A stretch of DNA of 64,000 bases from Aplectana chamaeleonis (GCA_029168955.1 JAPDOI010001217.1:1-64000), one strand, 5' to 3'; positions 24,061-35,539 are shown, counted from the stretch's first letter. The notes: a model not told the origin generated them from the letters alone. Numbers and translations: made by a program.

Positions 24061-24695
24061 CTATCAAAAAGGGGTCTTCCAAGCGAAAGAGGTTTGTTTG
24101 GCGTCAGAAACGTTCCAACAAAAAGGGAACAATAGGCAAGTAGGATGAGAAGAGTCTACAAAAATTGAACATTTTCTGAGACTGATTTTCCTGGCCGAAA
24201 CTTCTTAACAGCGAAAACAAACCGTTGCGGTGTTTCACACGGAAGCACTCTGTGGTTCCAAATAGTCTCCGATTATGCGAGTAACGATAAAAATGTATAA
24301 TTATGTGCACCTACTAGTTATCATTAGAAGAGAAAATGATTTCATTTTTACCTACACATACGGCTAGCTCCAGCTGCTACGAGAAGCGAACTCAAAGTGC
24401 AGCATGAAATAAGAGTATTTTCTTATAATCTCGTCAAGAATAGAAGTCCATTCTTGGAAACCATTGAACACTTCCTCGTGAAATGCCACAACGGTTTGTT
24501 TTCGCTGTTAAGAAGTTTCGGCCAAGAAAATCAGTCTCAGAAAATATTGTTCAGTTTTTGTAGACTCTCCTCATCCTACTTGCCTATTGTTCCCTTTTTG
24601 TTGGAACGTTTCTGACGCCAACCAAACCTCTTTCGCTTGGAAGACCCCTTTTTGATAGAATTGTTCACTTTTTATTGATATTACGAAGTAATATC
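24061..24695. mobile_element. Foldback element F, copy A, with a terminal hairpin on its right
   Basis: Arms of about 190 bp (24061-24250 and 24470-24658) are inverted copies starting CTATCAAAAAGGGGTCTTCC. Right of the arm, the next 37 bases, also found at copy B (56474-56510), end in a perfect hairpin GATATTAC-GAA-GTAATATC at 24677-24695. Copy B is at 55975-56510. No protein encoded. Confidence 0.82.
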
Positions 24696-24802
24696 TGTAA
24701 AAATCTTCAATATTTTTCAAATAGCATGGATTGATATGACAATCAGTAAGTGATTGACTTGTTGCGCACGCTACAAATAATGCGCGACTCACTTTCCTCG
24801 AC

Positions 24803-24834
24803 ATCCTGATGACGTCATCAGATGCCGTGTGTAT
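24803..24834. repeat. CRE-palindrome satellite, left remnant
   Basis: GACATCCTGATGACGTCATC with the start of the next unit, matching the array resuming at 28557. The hAT element 24835-28556 splits it. Confidence 0.75.
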
Positions 24835-24968
24835 CAGGGCTGTGCGTAATTACGAATTACGATTTACGAATTACGGGCGTTTTCGACAATTTTTTTAACC
24901 ATTTACGATTTACGAAATTGTGGCCTAAAATCGTAACGATTCGTAACAAATCGTAACAAACCGTGAAA

Positions 24969-25205
24969 ATGCGCTTGAGAGCACAACTTAGGCTATTCTC
25001 GGCTCCGAGCAGCCTGACAGTTCTACTCGTTCTTGTCTCAATCTGCGAGACGGCTTCTGTTGCTGACCATGCTCCTTCCGTTCACCCGAACAGCAACAAC
25101 AGTGGCCAGAGATTGAAAAATGAACCGAACTGTCAGGCGCCTCCGATTCCTGTTCGGTGCAAGTCGGGGTCTAGAAACCCCCGAGATTTAAAATTTGCTG
25201 TCTAG
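24969..25205 (+). CDS. Possible small secreted peptide or first exon
   Basis: An ATG at 24969 opens a 78-codon frame ending TAG. Residues 1-18 are basic/polar, residues 17-27 are hydrophobic (LTVLLVLVSI), and residues 29-33 (ETASVA) look like a signal-peptidase site. So a secreted product is plausible. The remainder is proline- and asparagine-rich with two cysteines spaced nine apart. It starts right after the left subterminal repeats of the hAT element, so it may be a captured host exon. No family recognised, and a chance frame is possible. Confidence 0.3.
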   Translation: MRLRAQLRLFSAPSSLTVLLVLVSICETASVADHAPSVHPNSNNSGQRLKNEPNCQAPPIPVRCKSGSRNPRDLKFAV

Positions 25206-25332
25206 AGCATGGTTTAGTTTGACACTTTTTTTGCAGTCCTAAAATTTTATTTATCTTTTTAATTTCAACTTTCGGTAAAGCCTTTCTCCCAGGGCTTAGT
25301 CAGCAGCAGTGGGGTCGATCATGGGATCGGGG

Positions 25333-25467
25333 CTCTCTACACACCGAGGGAGGAGTTTTCTCGCCTTTTGCAGCTCTAATTCCACTCGGGACCACTTCGA
25401 TTGCATTGAGTAGTGTGTCGTGCTGAACTGCGTAAAGCGGACAACTCCCCCTTCTGTGTGCAGAGAG
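25333..25467. mobile_element. Foldback/MITE, uninterrupted copy of the outer element
   Basis: Ends CTCTCTACACACCGAGGGAG and its diverged complement (…CTTCTGTGTGCAGAGAG). It is collinear with 287-580 except for the inner insertion, and shows the empty site AGTAGTGT near 25410. It lies inside the 3.7 kb hAT element. Confidence 0.82.
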
Positions 25468-26003
25468 CTCCACTCTCGTCGGTGATGGCGAAATATAATA
25501 GTACGTGGCTGTTCTCTACAGGCTGGCCTATGGAGCAAATAGATTGTAACTCAAAATACACTTCGTTGCAGAATTTTAAGGAAATCTCGAAAACAAACTC
25601 CACCACGCGTCCGCCATCTGTGGTTCAAAAGTGACGAGCTGAAAATCTGGTATTTCGTGAATTAAAATCTGCTGAGGGATCTTCAAATTATTTTTCTCAC
25701 CTGAAAACACCATTCGACGAAGAGTTTTGCGAGGTTCCCGAATTAAACATTGATGGATTTCTGTCTTCAAAGACAATCAAGCTTTGAGAGGAAAAGTAAT
25801 TTTGAAGCTCGGTTCGGAACATTTCAACAAAAAAAAAGACGGCTGTAAAGTCGCCTACCTTTTCGAAAAAGTTATGAAATATTTTAAAAATTTAGAATTT
25901 GGCAATTCTAAACGCGAAAGAAAAGAATAGGTCAGGTAATTGTCTCTTTTCGAAACCCGCGATTTTGAGGGAACCTTCACATTTTTGCACCCGGCCAAAG
26001 CCC

Positions 26004-26285
26004 GGAAACTGTGTGGCTTTTCTGAATAATTCAAATCTCGCACGGTCAGGACAACCCCGGCCAAAGCGCCGTCTTGCGGCGCTTTGTCCGGCAAACCATA
26101 AGTCTGGGGGTTCGCGACGCCTCGCGGCGCTCTGTCCGGAAACTGTGTGGCTTTTCTGACTAATTTAAATCTCGCACGGTCAGGACAACCCCGGCCAAAG
26201 CGCCGTCCTGCGGCGCTTTGTCCGGTAAACCATAAGCCGGGGGGTTCGCGACGCTTCGCGACGCTCTGTCCGGAAACTGTGTCTC
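26004..26285. repeat. 134-bp tandem duplication with GC-rich palindromes
   Basis: GGAAACTGTGT starts at 26004, 26138 and 26272, giving two full units and the start of a third. Each unit contains the palindrome-like GCGCCGTCTTGCGGCGC or its variant, and TTCGCGACGC(C/T)TCGCG. The minus-strand frame 25855-26331 crosses it but is unlikely to be a gene, because 134 is not a multiple of three. Confidence 0.85.
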
Positions 26286-26522
26286 GGGAACTCTCTGAAC
26301 ACCAATCTCGTAGGTTCCGCCTTTTTTCCAATTGACAGGGTTATGGCAGAATATACTGCGGGTACGCCCACCCAATCATGATTGGTCGACGATATGAATC
26401 GCAAACAGCATAACAGGCAGTATATGCTGCGTAGGTGCTGTAGATGCCAGCATATCCCGCGCACACAGCAGCATATCTTGTGAAGTTCCTGAAGCGCGAA
26501 CGCACGCACAAACACGGCGGCG

Positions 26523-26589
26523 GTGCAATAGTGATGGAGGCCCAGGTGGTAGTACTCTGTGCTCCGATTCTTTTATTATATGGAAGGAT
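26523..26589. repeat. 67-bp direct repeat, copy 1
   Basis: Nearly identical to 27282-27348 (starts GTGCAATAGTGATGGAGG, ends AAGGAT) with only a few substitutions. About 760 bp separate the copies. Function unknown. Confidence 0.85.
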
Positions 26590-27281
26590 AAGCCTGATGA
26601 TTTTTCAGGCCAAAAAAAATTTCCTCTTTCCTGATGCAGTAATCGACGCGAAATTGATGTCCAATGGGTGTTTGACGCGCTGATCACGAATTTGCTATCA
26701 ATTTTGTATTTAAAAGTCTTGCTAATCAGTTATGGAGTGAGTTTGGGTTGGGGAGGTTGTGTAGTATCAGAATTTGAAGCGTTATCCGATCGATAGTTAA
26801 AGAATAGTCCTTGATTACTTTCGCAGCATCAATCCGTAAAGTTTTCGTCGTTGAAGTACGCTTTTGGGCTACACAGAAATCCTCGAATGGATCTTAAAGC
26901 TGCTTGAAAAGATTCTGATAACAGGTCATCGGGGTTTGGGGCGGGGTATAAAGTCCGGGGGTGGTTATAAGTCACGTCAATGATGTTGTCGTGTCACCAA
27001 CGCACGAAGGTCGTGACCCCAGGTGATGCCGAGAATTGAATCTCTTCCACGTAATGAGGGTGAAGTCGTTTGACTGAAGAAAGGAAAAGAACTCAAACTG
27101 CTCGCTGATTTTTTGGCTGTTTCGATGGCAGAATGTTGAGAACCGAAAAACGGAATCCTCCAACCTTCCCCTAAATGAGTGCACAATCGTATGAGCCTAA
27201 CTATACTTTGAAGGCTTTGGTGAACTGAAATGCACATACAGCTCAATACTGTTTTGGAGTGGTTAGAGATGTGACGAAATA

Positions 27282-27348
27282 GTGCAATAGTGATGGAGGC
27301 CCAGGTGGTCGTACTCTGTGCTCCGATTCTTTTATTATATGAAAGGAT
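27282..27348. repeat. 67-bp direct repeat, copy 2
   Basis: Partner of 26523-26589; recent, given the small number of differences. Confidence 0.85.
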
Positions 27349-28556
27349 TTCGGAACCCTACACAACAACCTTCACCACTCTTCATCGGTTATCTTCACTC
27401 CAACAACCCTATATTTATGGGGATAAACGCTTGCAACTCTACTCAGAGTAACGCTTCACATATAAAGAGGGAGAATCTGTTTCTGCATCAAAATTGATTT
27501 TGAAAATGTATATTTCATTTATAGGGGCCCCCTCATACAAGGGTCTTTCTCTTGAAGGCAGTAATCACGTTAAAAAACCTTATTCCTCTAGTTTTCGATG
27601 GTTTTGAGTGGGTAAGTCCACCAAGTAGACGTTATTGGGGAGAAGTCCCCACAGAACACTCAAACACCCAAGAAAAAAGTGCTTAAAAACTTATTAAATA
27701 TTCATTCACGCCTGTTGGTGTGTTTTGTGCACTGCGGACAAAACGTCAAACCAAACGCCGCAAATGGTTTTGAAATTCGAAATTCTTAGGTAAGTGACTT
27801 CTTTGTATTCTGTATCGTGGACCAAAAACTCTTGAAGAATCATGTGGTTAAATGTCCATGTCTGGTTACTAGCCTGTTTCGGCACAAAGAATATTCATGA
27901 TTCGGTGCCAGTTCCTCTAGTGAAATGAACTTGTGACAACTGTTATATGACGTGAGCGGGGTGACCCAATGGGCTGGCTGTTCCACGAGATTTTCACCCA
28001 CTTCTTAGCCGTTTTTTGTCGTACTTCCGTTCATACTTTTCCTAGAGGGACCCGAAGTTTACAATTCTGTCAAAAAAACGGGCAGCTTTTTTTCATCCTG
28101 AACTTTTAACAGATAGCTTTGAACTCTCGAACTGCAATTTTTTCTCAACTTAGTGTTTCTCTCCTTGGTTTCCATTGAAATGTGTTTGGTAGAGCGATGA
28201 TTCTTTATATTTCCGTATTCAAAAATAGGGCAGAATGTTGCACAGGTTTGGTACTTGATCAAGCCTGAAATTTAACTTTTGTCTATTTAAGTCGTTTTTA
28301 TCCCAGGAACATATGTACATATGTACCCTGAGAATTTCTTCAAGTATGTATGTACTGTTCAGAGCAACCTACCTTCGATATGAAAACACCTCATTACTGA
28401 AATGTTGAAGTGTTTCCCTTATCGAATCAGGTTTGGCCTATGTGTGGGCTTGTTACTCATTATCAGTTACGAATTACGATTTACGAATTACGAGGATTTT
28501 GAAAAGTTACGATTTACGATTTACAAAATTACAAAATCCAGTTACGCACAGCCCTG

Positions 28557-28765
28557 GTGTGTACTTTACACGACATCCTGATGACGTCATAAGATGCCCT
28601 ATGCACTTAGCACGACCTGGGCACGACGTCTTGATGACGTCAGCAGATGCCCTATTTACTAGGCACGACGTCCTGATGAAGTCATCAGATGCCCTATGTA
28701 CTTGGCACGACGTTCTGATGACGTTGTCACATGCCCCATGCACTTTGATGACGTCATCAGAGAGT
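28557..28765. repeat. CRE-palindrome satellite, right remnant, 42-bp period
   Basis: Four to five units such as CGACGTCCTGATGAAGTCAT followed by CAGATGCCCTATGTACTTGG, period 42 bp. Each is centred on the palindrome TGACGTCA or a one-base variant. Same family as 57520-61175. Confidence 0.85.
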
Positions 28766-31700
28766 AACAAACTTGTTAGTAACTTCTCCTGTCCCTTCCC
28801 TACGAAAAAGTACGTGTTTTAGCGATTTCATCCGCCAACTGATAATATCACTTGATATGATAAGCAGTGATAAGTGAAGTAGTTAATGTTAAACAGTAAG
28901 TAACAAACTTGTTAGTCACTTCCCCTGTCCCTTCCCTACAAAAAAGTACGTGTTTTAGCGATTTCATCTGCCCACTGATAATATCACTTGATATGATAAG
29001 CTGTAATAAGTGAAGTAGTTAATGTTAAACAGTAAGTAACAAACTTGTTAGTAACTTCTCTGTCCCTTCCCTACGAAAAAGTACGTGTTTTAGCGATTTC
29101 ATCTGCCAACTGATAATATCACTTGATATGATAAGCAGTAGTAGGTGAAGTAGTTAATGTTAAACAGTAGGTAACAAACTTGATAGTCACTTTCCGTGTC
29201 CCTTCCCATCGAAAAGTAGAGCCTACGACGTGTTTTAGCGATTTGATCTACCAACTTATAATATCACTTGATACGATAAGCAGTAATAAGTGAAGTAGGT
29301 AATGTCAAGCAGTAAGTAACAAACTTGTTAGTAACTTCTCCTGTCCCGTCCCTGCGAAAAAGTACGTGTTTTAGCGATTTCATCCGCCAACTGATAATAT
29401 CACTTGATATGATAAGCAGTAATAAGTGAAGTAGTTAATGTTAAACAGTAAGTAACAAACTTGTTAGTCACTTCCCCTGTCCCTTCCCTACAAAAAAGTA
29501 CGTGTTTTAGCGATTTCATCTGCCCACTGATAATATCACTTGATATGATAAGCTGTAATAAGTGAAGTTGTTAATGTTAAACAGTAAGTAACAAACTTGT
29601 TAGTCACTTTCCTTGTCCCTTCCCATCGAAAAGCACAGCCTACAACGTGTTTTAGCGATTTCATCTGCCAGCTGATAATATCACTTGATATGATAAGCTG
29701 TAATAAGTGAAGTAGTTAATGTTAAACAGTAAGTAACAAACTTGTTAGTAACTTCTCTGTCCCTTCCCTACGAAAAAGTACGTGTTTTAGCGATTTCATC
29801 TGCCAACTGATAATATCACTTGATATGATAAGCTGTAATAAGTCAAGTAGTTAATGTTAAACAGTAAGTAACAAACTTGTTAGTCACTTCCCCTGTCCCT
29901 TCCCTACGAAAAAGTACGTGTTTTAGCGATTTCATCTGCCAACTGATAATATCACTTGATATGATAAGCAGTAGTAGGTGAAGTAGTTACTGTTAAACAG
30001 TAGGTAACAAACTTGATAGTCACTTTCCGTGTCCCTTCCCATCGAAAAGTAGAGCCTACGACGTGTTTTAGCGATTTGATCTACCAACTTATAATATCAC
30101 TTGATACGATAAGCAGTAATAAGTGAAGTAGGTAATGTCAAGCAGTAAGTAACAAACTTGTTAGTCACTTCCCCTGTCCCTTCCCTACGAAAAAGTACGT
30201 GTTTTAGCGATTTCATCTGCCAACTGATAATATCACTTGTTATGATAAGCTGTAATAAGTCAAGTAGTTAATGTTAAACAGTAAGTAACAAACTTGTTAG
30301 TCACTTCCCCTGTCCCTTCCCTACGAAAAAGTACGTGTTTTAGCGATTTCATCTGCCAACTGATAATATCACTTGATATGATAAGCAGTAGTAGGTGAAG
30401 TAGTTACTGTTAAACAGTAGGTAACAAACTTGATAGTCACTTTCCGTGTCCCTTCCCATCGAAAAGTAGAGCCTACGACGTGTTTTAGCGATTTGATCTA
30501 CCAACTTATAATATCACTTGATACGATAAGCAGTAATAAGTGAAGTAGGTAATGTCAAGCAGTAAGTAACAAACTTGTTAGTCACTTCCCCTGTCCCTTC
30601 CCTACGAAAAAGTACGTGTTTTAGCGATTTCATCTGCCAACTGATAATATCACTTGTTATGATAAGCTATAATAAGTCAAGTAGTTAATGTTAAACAGTA
30701 AGTAACAAACTTGTTAGTCACTTCCCCTGTCCCTTCCCTACGAAAAAGTACGTGTTTTAGCGATTTCATCTGCCAACTGATAATATCACTTGATATGATA
30801 AGCAGTAGTAGGTGAAGTAGTTACTGTTAAACAGTAGGTAACAAACTTGATAGTCACTTTCCGTGTCCCTTCCCATCGAAAAGTAGAGCCTACGACGTGT
30901 TTTAGCGATTTGATCTACCAACTTATAATATCACTTGATACGATAAGCAGTAATAAGTGAAGTAGGTAATGTCAAGCAGTAAGTAACAAACTTGTTAGTA
31001 ACTTCTCCTGTCCCTTCCCTACGAAAAAGTACGTGTTTTAGCGATTTCATCTGCCAACTGATAATATCACTTGATATGATAAGCAGTAGTAGGTGAAGTA
31101 GTTAATGTTAAACAGTAAGTAACAAACTTGATAGTCACTTTCCTTGTCCCTTCCCATCGAAAAGTACAGCCTACGACGTGTTTTAGCGATTTGATCTACC
31201 AACTGATAACATCACTTGATATGATAAGCAGTAATAAGTGAAGTAGTTAATGTCAAGCAGTAAGTAACAAACTTGTTAGTCACTTCCCCTGTCCCTTCCC
31301 TACGAAAAAGTACATGTTTTAGCGATTTCATCTGCCAACTGATAATATCACTTGATATGATAAGCAGTAGTAGGTGAAGTAGTTAATGTTAAACAGTAAG
31401 TAACAAACTTGATAGTCACTTTCCTTGTCCTTTCCCATCGAAAAGTACAGCCTACGACGTGTTTTAGCGATTTGATCTACCAACTGATAACATCACTTGA
31501 TATGATAAGCAGTAGTAAGTAAAGTAGTTAATGTTAAACAGTAGGTAACAAACTTGTTAGTCACTTCCCTTGTCCCTTCCCATCGAAAATTACAGCCTAC
31601 GACGTGTTTTAGCGATTTGAACTACCAACTGATAACATCACTTGATATGATAAGCAGTAATAAGTGAAGTAGTTAATGTTAAACAGTAGGTAACAAACTT

Positions 31701-32113
31701 GTTAGTCACTTCCCCTGTCCCTTCCCTACGATAAAGTACGTGTTTTAGCGATTTCATCTGCCAACTGATAATATCACTTGATATGATAAGCAGTAGTAGG
31801 TGAAGTAGTTAATGTTAAACAGTAAGTAACAAACTTGATAGTCACTTTCCTTGTCCCTTCCCATCGAAAAGTACAGCCTACGACGTGTTTTAGCGATTTG
31901 ATCTACCAACTGATAAGATCATATGATATGATAAGCAGTAAGAAGTAAAGTAGGTAATGTGAAACAGTAGGTAACAAACTTGTTAGTCACTTCCCCTGTC
32001 CCTTCCCATCGAAAAGTACAGCCTACGACGTGTTTAAGCGATTTGGCCTACCAACTGATAATATCACTTGATATGATAAGTAGTAAAAGGTGAAGTAGTT
32101 AATGTTAAACAGT
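28766..32113. repeat. Satellite of ~136- and ~145-bp units
   Basis: About 24 head-to-tail units, each starting GTAACAAACTTGTTAGT. Two unit types alternate irregularly. The shorter has CCTACGAAAAAGTACGTG and ATTTCATCTGCC. The longer has CATCGAAAAGTACAGCCTACG and ATTTGATCTACC. Measured starts at 28764, 28900, 29036, 29171 and 29316 give spacings of 136, 136, 135 and 145. No coding frame survives. Confidence 0.93.
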
Positions 32114-32554
32114 AAGTACTCATTGCCTACCTACTCACCAGCCCGCTTATCTGTCCACATACCAACTTACCTGTACCTGCCTGTTCAACTGATCGCCTGC
32201 GACCATTGCCAGTGGCCACTACTAAGGGTGCGCAACGCACGAGGAGCGAAGCACGAAGCACGAAGCGCGAAGCGCGAAGCAGGAAGCAGGAAGCAGGAAG
32301 CAGGAAGCAGCAACGAGTTACACGCACAACAAGAATTTTCGCTAAGGTATCGCCGATCTAACTCTATTAGTTTTGAACCGATTGGGCTCAAATTTTACCA
32401 GCATGTGTCTCCTGGACCCTCTCACCTATATCCCGATGGAAATCTCTGGGGAATTTGTTTAACAGGTTTTATTAACTACTTTACAGAATTCTAAGTGATC
32501 ACAAGTCCCGGGCAAAACCAAACCTCTCCGGCCGCTTCGCGGCTGGAGCGATTT
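32114..32554 (+). mobile_element. Hairpin-ended 3' module, copy 1
   Basis: Collinear with 61176-61585. Shared blocks are ACCAACTTACCTGT, GACCATTGCCAGTGGC (GGC in the other), TCCTGGACCC, ATATCC, then TTCTAAGTGATCACAAG, GGCAAAACCAAACCTCTCC and the hairpin (CCGGCCGC-TTC-GCGGCTGG, 32528-32546, one G-T pair). Similarity stops right after GAGCGATTT. A heptamer array (GAAGCAC/GAAGCGC/GAAGCAG) occupies 32246-32310. A hairpin close to a fixed 3' end, with no inverted partner, suggests a Helitron/Helentron-type element; that is inference. Confidence 0.65.
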
Positions 32555-32639
32555 TCTTCACTACTCCATTGTTCCATGTTTCCCAACGCAAGAGCTAAAT
32601 TTTTTCTCCACACCGTCTGATGAGGCTACTAGGACGGTT

Positions 32640-32760
32640 CCAACAGGGGGAGCCACATGGCAATCAAACTTGGCCACGCCCATTTTTTCATGCCGCCGCG
32701 CAATGATAACACCAACCATAGCTTCATTAGGTGGAGCCATGTTGTACTCCACCAACCTTC
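32640..32760. repeat. Solo arm related to the foldback at 34205
   Basis: The block TTTTTTCATGCCGCCGCGCA plus ATGATAACACCAACC matches the complement of the right arm at 34490-34530 (GGTGTTATAATTGCGCGGCG, with CACGGAAAAATG). It is probably a fragment of the same family. Confidence 0.55.
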
Positions 32761-32894
32761 ACCCCTGGGCAGTGTAGTGGGGAACCTTCACCATTGGGAG
32801 AACCGGTGACAACCAATGAAACGCCCCGATAAAGAATGAAAGTGACCCAACACTCATGCAAGTCATTTTCAAGATTGAGTGGGTGCCACTGCCG

Positions 32895-33905
32895 GTTTTT
32901 CGTCCATAACTTTTTTGTGCTCAGAGATAGACCTTTGGTGAGACGTTTTCGGTATTCACATACAATTCTGCATTGAAAACGCTTTCAGTTTTGAAAAATA
33001 AGTTCTCCTTCTTCCAGCCGAATTCAGTTTATAAAGTGCATTTTTTTAGCCTGAAATTATTTGTTTTTCGTTCATAACCTTTTTGTGCTTGGAGAGACCT
33101 TTGGTGAAGCTTGTTTTCAAAATCTCGATGGAATTCTGCGTCAACTTGTGCTTCCAGTTTGGGAAAGTATTTTCTCGATCCTTCAGCCTAATCCATTTTA
33201 CGAAGCACCGGTTTTTCGCCTATAACTCTTTAACCTTTGGAGATAGGGTTTTGGTGAGCGTTGTTTTTGAAATCTACGTAAAATTCTGAATCGAATGACA
33301 TATCGGGTTCCTAACTTTGCTTGCTTCATGAGCCAGCCGAGGTGGAGCCGTGCCCCGTTGTTGGCTCCGGCAGAACTCTGCGTCTCCGATTTAAACCATA
33401 GAGGCGAGAGCACCCTATGGAAATAACTATGGAGCTCGGCTCCACCGACCTGGCTGGCTTATGTGGCAAGCAAAGTTAGGAACCCGATATATCATTCGAC
33501 GCCGAATTTTACAGAGATTTCAGAAACAACCCTCACCAAACCCTATCTTCAACGGTTAAAGAGTTATAGGCGAAAAACCAGTGTTTCGTAAAATGAGTTA
33601 GGCTGAAGGATCGAGAAAATATTTTTCCAAACTGGAAACGCTATTCGATGCAGAATTTTATGTGAATTCCGAAAACAATCCTAACGAAAGGGCTGTCTTC
33701 TAGGGTAAAAAAGTTATGGACGAAAAACTGATTGCTTTTAGTGAAAGAAACGTTAATTCATAAATTGAAATCGGCTGAGAGATTGGGAACGTATTTTCTC
33801 AAATTGAAAACATTATTTGACGCGAAATTTAATGAAGATTTCGGAAAGAGCTCTGTTCAAAGATTCATCTAAAAGGGTAAAAGTGGTATAAGCGAAGAAC
33901 AGATA
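32895..33905. repeat. Large foldback with ~420-bp arms made of ~150-165-bp tandem units
   Basis: The left arm (about 32895-33318) is the diverged complement of the right arm (about 33460-33905); innermost matching strings are AGTTAGGAACCCGATA and its complement. Within each arm about three units recur, each with TTTTTCG(T/C)(C/T)(C/T)ATAAC followed by CTTTGG.GA…TTTTGGTGAG. The 140-bp centre is unrelated. No coding region. Confidence 0.8.
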
Positions 33906-34204
33906 GTTTTTCAAAAATCGGTTGAAGAAATTTTCCGACAAATTTGTCTCCAAGACAGCTTAAAGGAAATTTATCATGACCCACACAGATCTTTTCATTA
34001 AGAACAGTGAATTTCTAAAGGAGGTCATCTAACGGAAAAAATGTTGTTTCAAAATGATTAAAAATAAAAATACATTGAATGCAAGAAAAAGAGGATTAAG
34101 AAAACGTCAAATTTTGAAGTTGCAAATCTATAGGGAACCTTCACCATTCCCCACTCAGGTATCCTGAGCAACCTTCACCTCTCGGACCGTTGTCTCCACC
34201 CCAA

Positions 34205-34500
34205 CGAACCTATGACACCAACCCGGGTTTTTCCTTCCCTTCCGAAACCGTTGCGGCGCGGAGAAATATGGGTGGCCAAGTGGCCGCGATAACAACCTTT
34301 CGGGGTGCTAAGCACAGATTTGAAATCCGTTTCCGGTGTTACGGAAGGTTGCGGCACAGTGCCGTGGTTTGTCGACGTTTTAGATTTGGCCGTGCTATCT
34401 CACCAGTCAGGCCACTTGTCCACTGCATGTGGTCACACCAATTTCTCCGCGCCGCAACGCTTCTGGCAGGGGAGGAAACCCCGGATTGGTGTTATAATTG
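34205..34500. repeat. Foldback repeat with ~65-bp arms
   Basis: ACACCAACCCGGGTTTTTCC…TTGCGGCGCGGAGAAAT (34210-34270) is inverted at 34436-34498 (ATTTCTCCGCGCCGCAACGC…GGATTGGTGTTAT). The centre is not palindromic. Non-coding. Confidence 0.7.
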
Positions 34501-34639
34501 CGCGGCGGCACGGAAAAATGGGCGAGCCCTAGTGGGATAGCAATTGGTACTCCCCCCCCCCTTCTAGTGATAGCACCGATTTGTCTAGAACGTCGCCAAG
34601 ATGCTTTTCTGAGCTGTGGATTAAGAATCTCTTATCCTT

Positions 34640-35120
34640 TTCGCAATTTTTGAAGGATTAATGGTTCAGAGAAAAACGCGCTCCACGCCCCGCTGAAAGC
34701 CGCCAGCGGGATAGTGGCCGTGGAGAGCAAAATCCGAAGTTTTGTCGCCCACGGTAGTAGCTATCGCGGGGGAGGTAGCGACTGTCGTGGGCGATTAGCT
34801 GCTTCCTGCCCTGGTGATAAGCCCCTCTGAGCTTTTTGTTTTCAAAAATATGTTCACGCGGCGGTGCACGACGCGGCCGCACGCCAACACGCGACCCGGC
34901 CAGTGTACCGAGCACCAACTGGTGCCACCAGTGATTGGGCAGGGCCTTCAGCGTCCAGGCGGAGCCAAGTACCGCGAAATTGGGCAATTGAACAGAAGGC
35001 ATTGTCTTCATCCGAGTCCTGGCTCCGAACCGCGTCGTATGCCTCCCTTGCAAACTAGCGTCTTCAGCGTCCAGCATCTTTTTGGGGGCACGCTTTGCCC
35101 GTGATGAGCACGCTCTCGTG
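34640..35120. other. GC-rich patch with a 139-codon minus frame, unrecognised
   Basis: The minus frame 34658-35077 stays open through a GC-rich patch, but the product is arginine-rich without a domain, and both strands are open. I do not call a gene. 35120-35520 shows nothing. Confidence 0.3.
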
Positions 35121-35539
35121 TCAGGAGGGCAAGCACTCGCCTACATCGTTTCTCCGGGAAAGTAGGAAGATCGGAGTGAGCGTCAAGCTCCTTTTTATCT
35201 GAGAAGGTTTAGGGGTAGGTTATCTAGGCAAAATTTCAGTCATATCGGAGACTTTAACGATATAATTACCCTATACTTACCGTGATCTTTCGAAGTACCG
35301 AAAGTGGACCTCTTATTCATGTTCAGCACCTCGAATAAGCTCCTTAGGCTAAGTGAAAGCTGAAAAGTTGGTTTTGTAGCAATCTTTGCGTTGTAGCCCG
35401 TACAGGTTTGGAGATGAGTCGTGCCTTATTAATTTCATTTGTAGGTGGAAATAAAGCTTTAGAAGAAGAATTCAACTTGTTATTGCCGCTCACTTCGTAG
35501 TTGCGCGATATTGCTATGGATGCTTAAATTATTCGTCAT

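Larger units (their letters stand above)
24835..28556. mobile_element. hAT-type DNA transposon, 3.7 kb, non-autonomous
   Basis: The left end is CAGGGCTGTGCGTAA and the right end is its exact 15-base complement (…TTACGCACAGCCCTG at 28556). The flanks are GTGTGTAT (24827-24834) and GTGTGTAC (28557-28564), a 7/8 match to an 8-bp duplication. Outer sequence on both sides is the same CRE-palindrome satellite. Both ends carry runs of TTACGAATTACGATTTACG just inside the terminus. CAGGG…GTGC termini and 8-bp duplications are typical of hAT elements. I found no transposase inside; contents include a MITE, 134-bp repeats and a small open frame. Confidence 0.8.

Noticed and set aside
24061..24658. 8-bp target duplication around foldback F
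   Set aside because: Flanks do not match, and the right flank is shared between copies, so the true element is larger than the arms.
25855..26331. 158-codon minus-strand frame
   Set aside because: It crosses a 134-bp tandem duplication that is not a multiple of three and has no domain.
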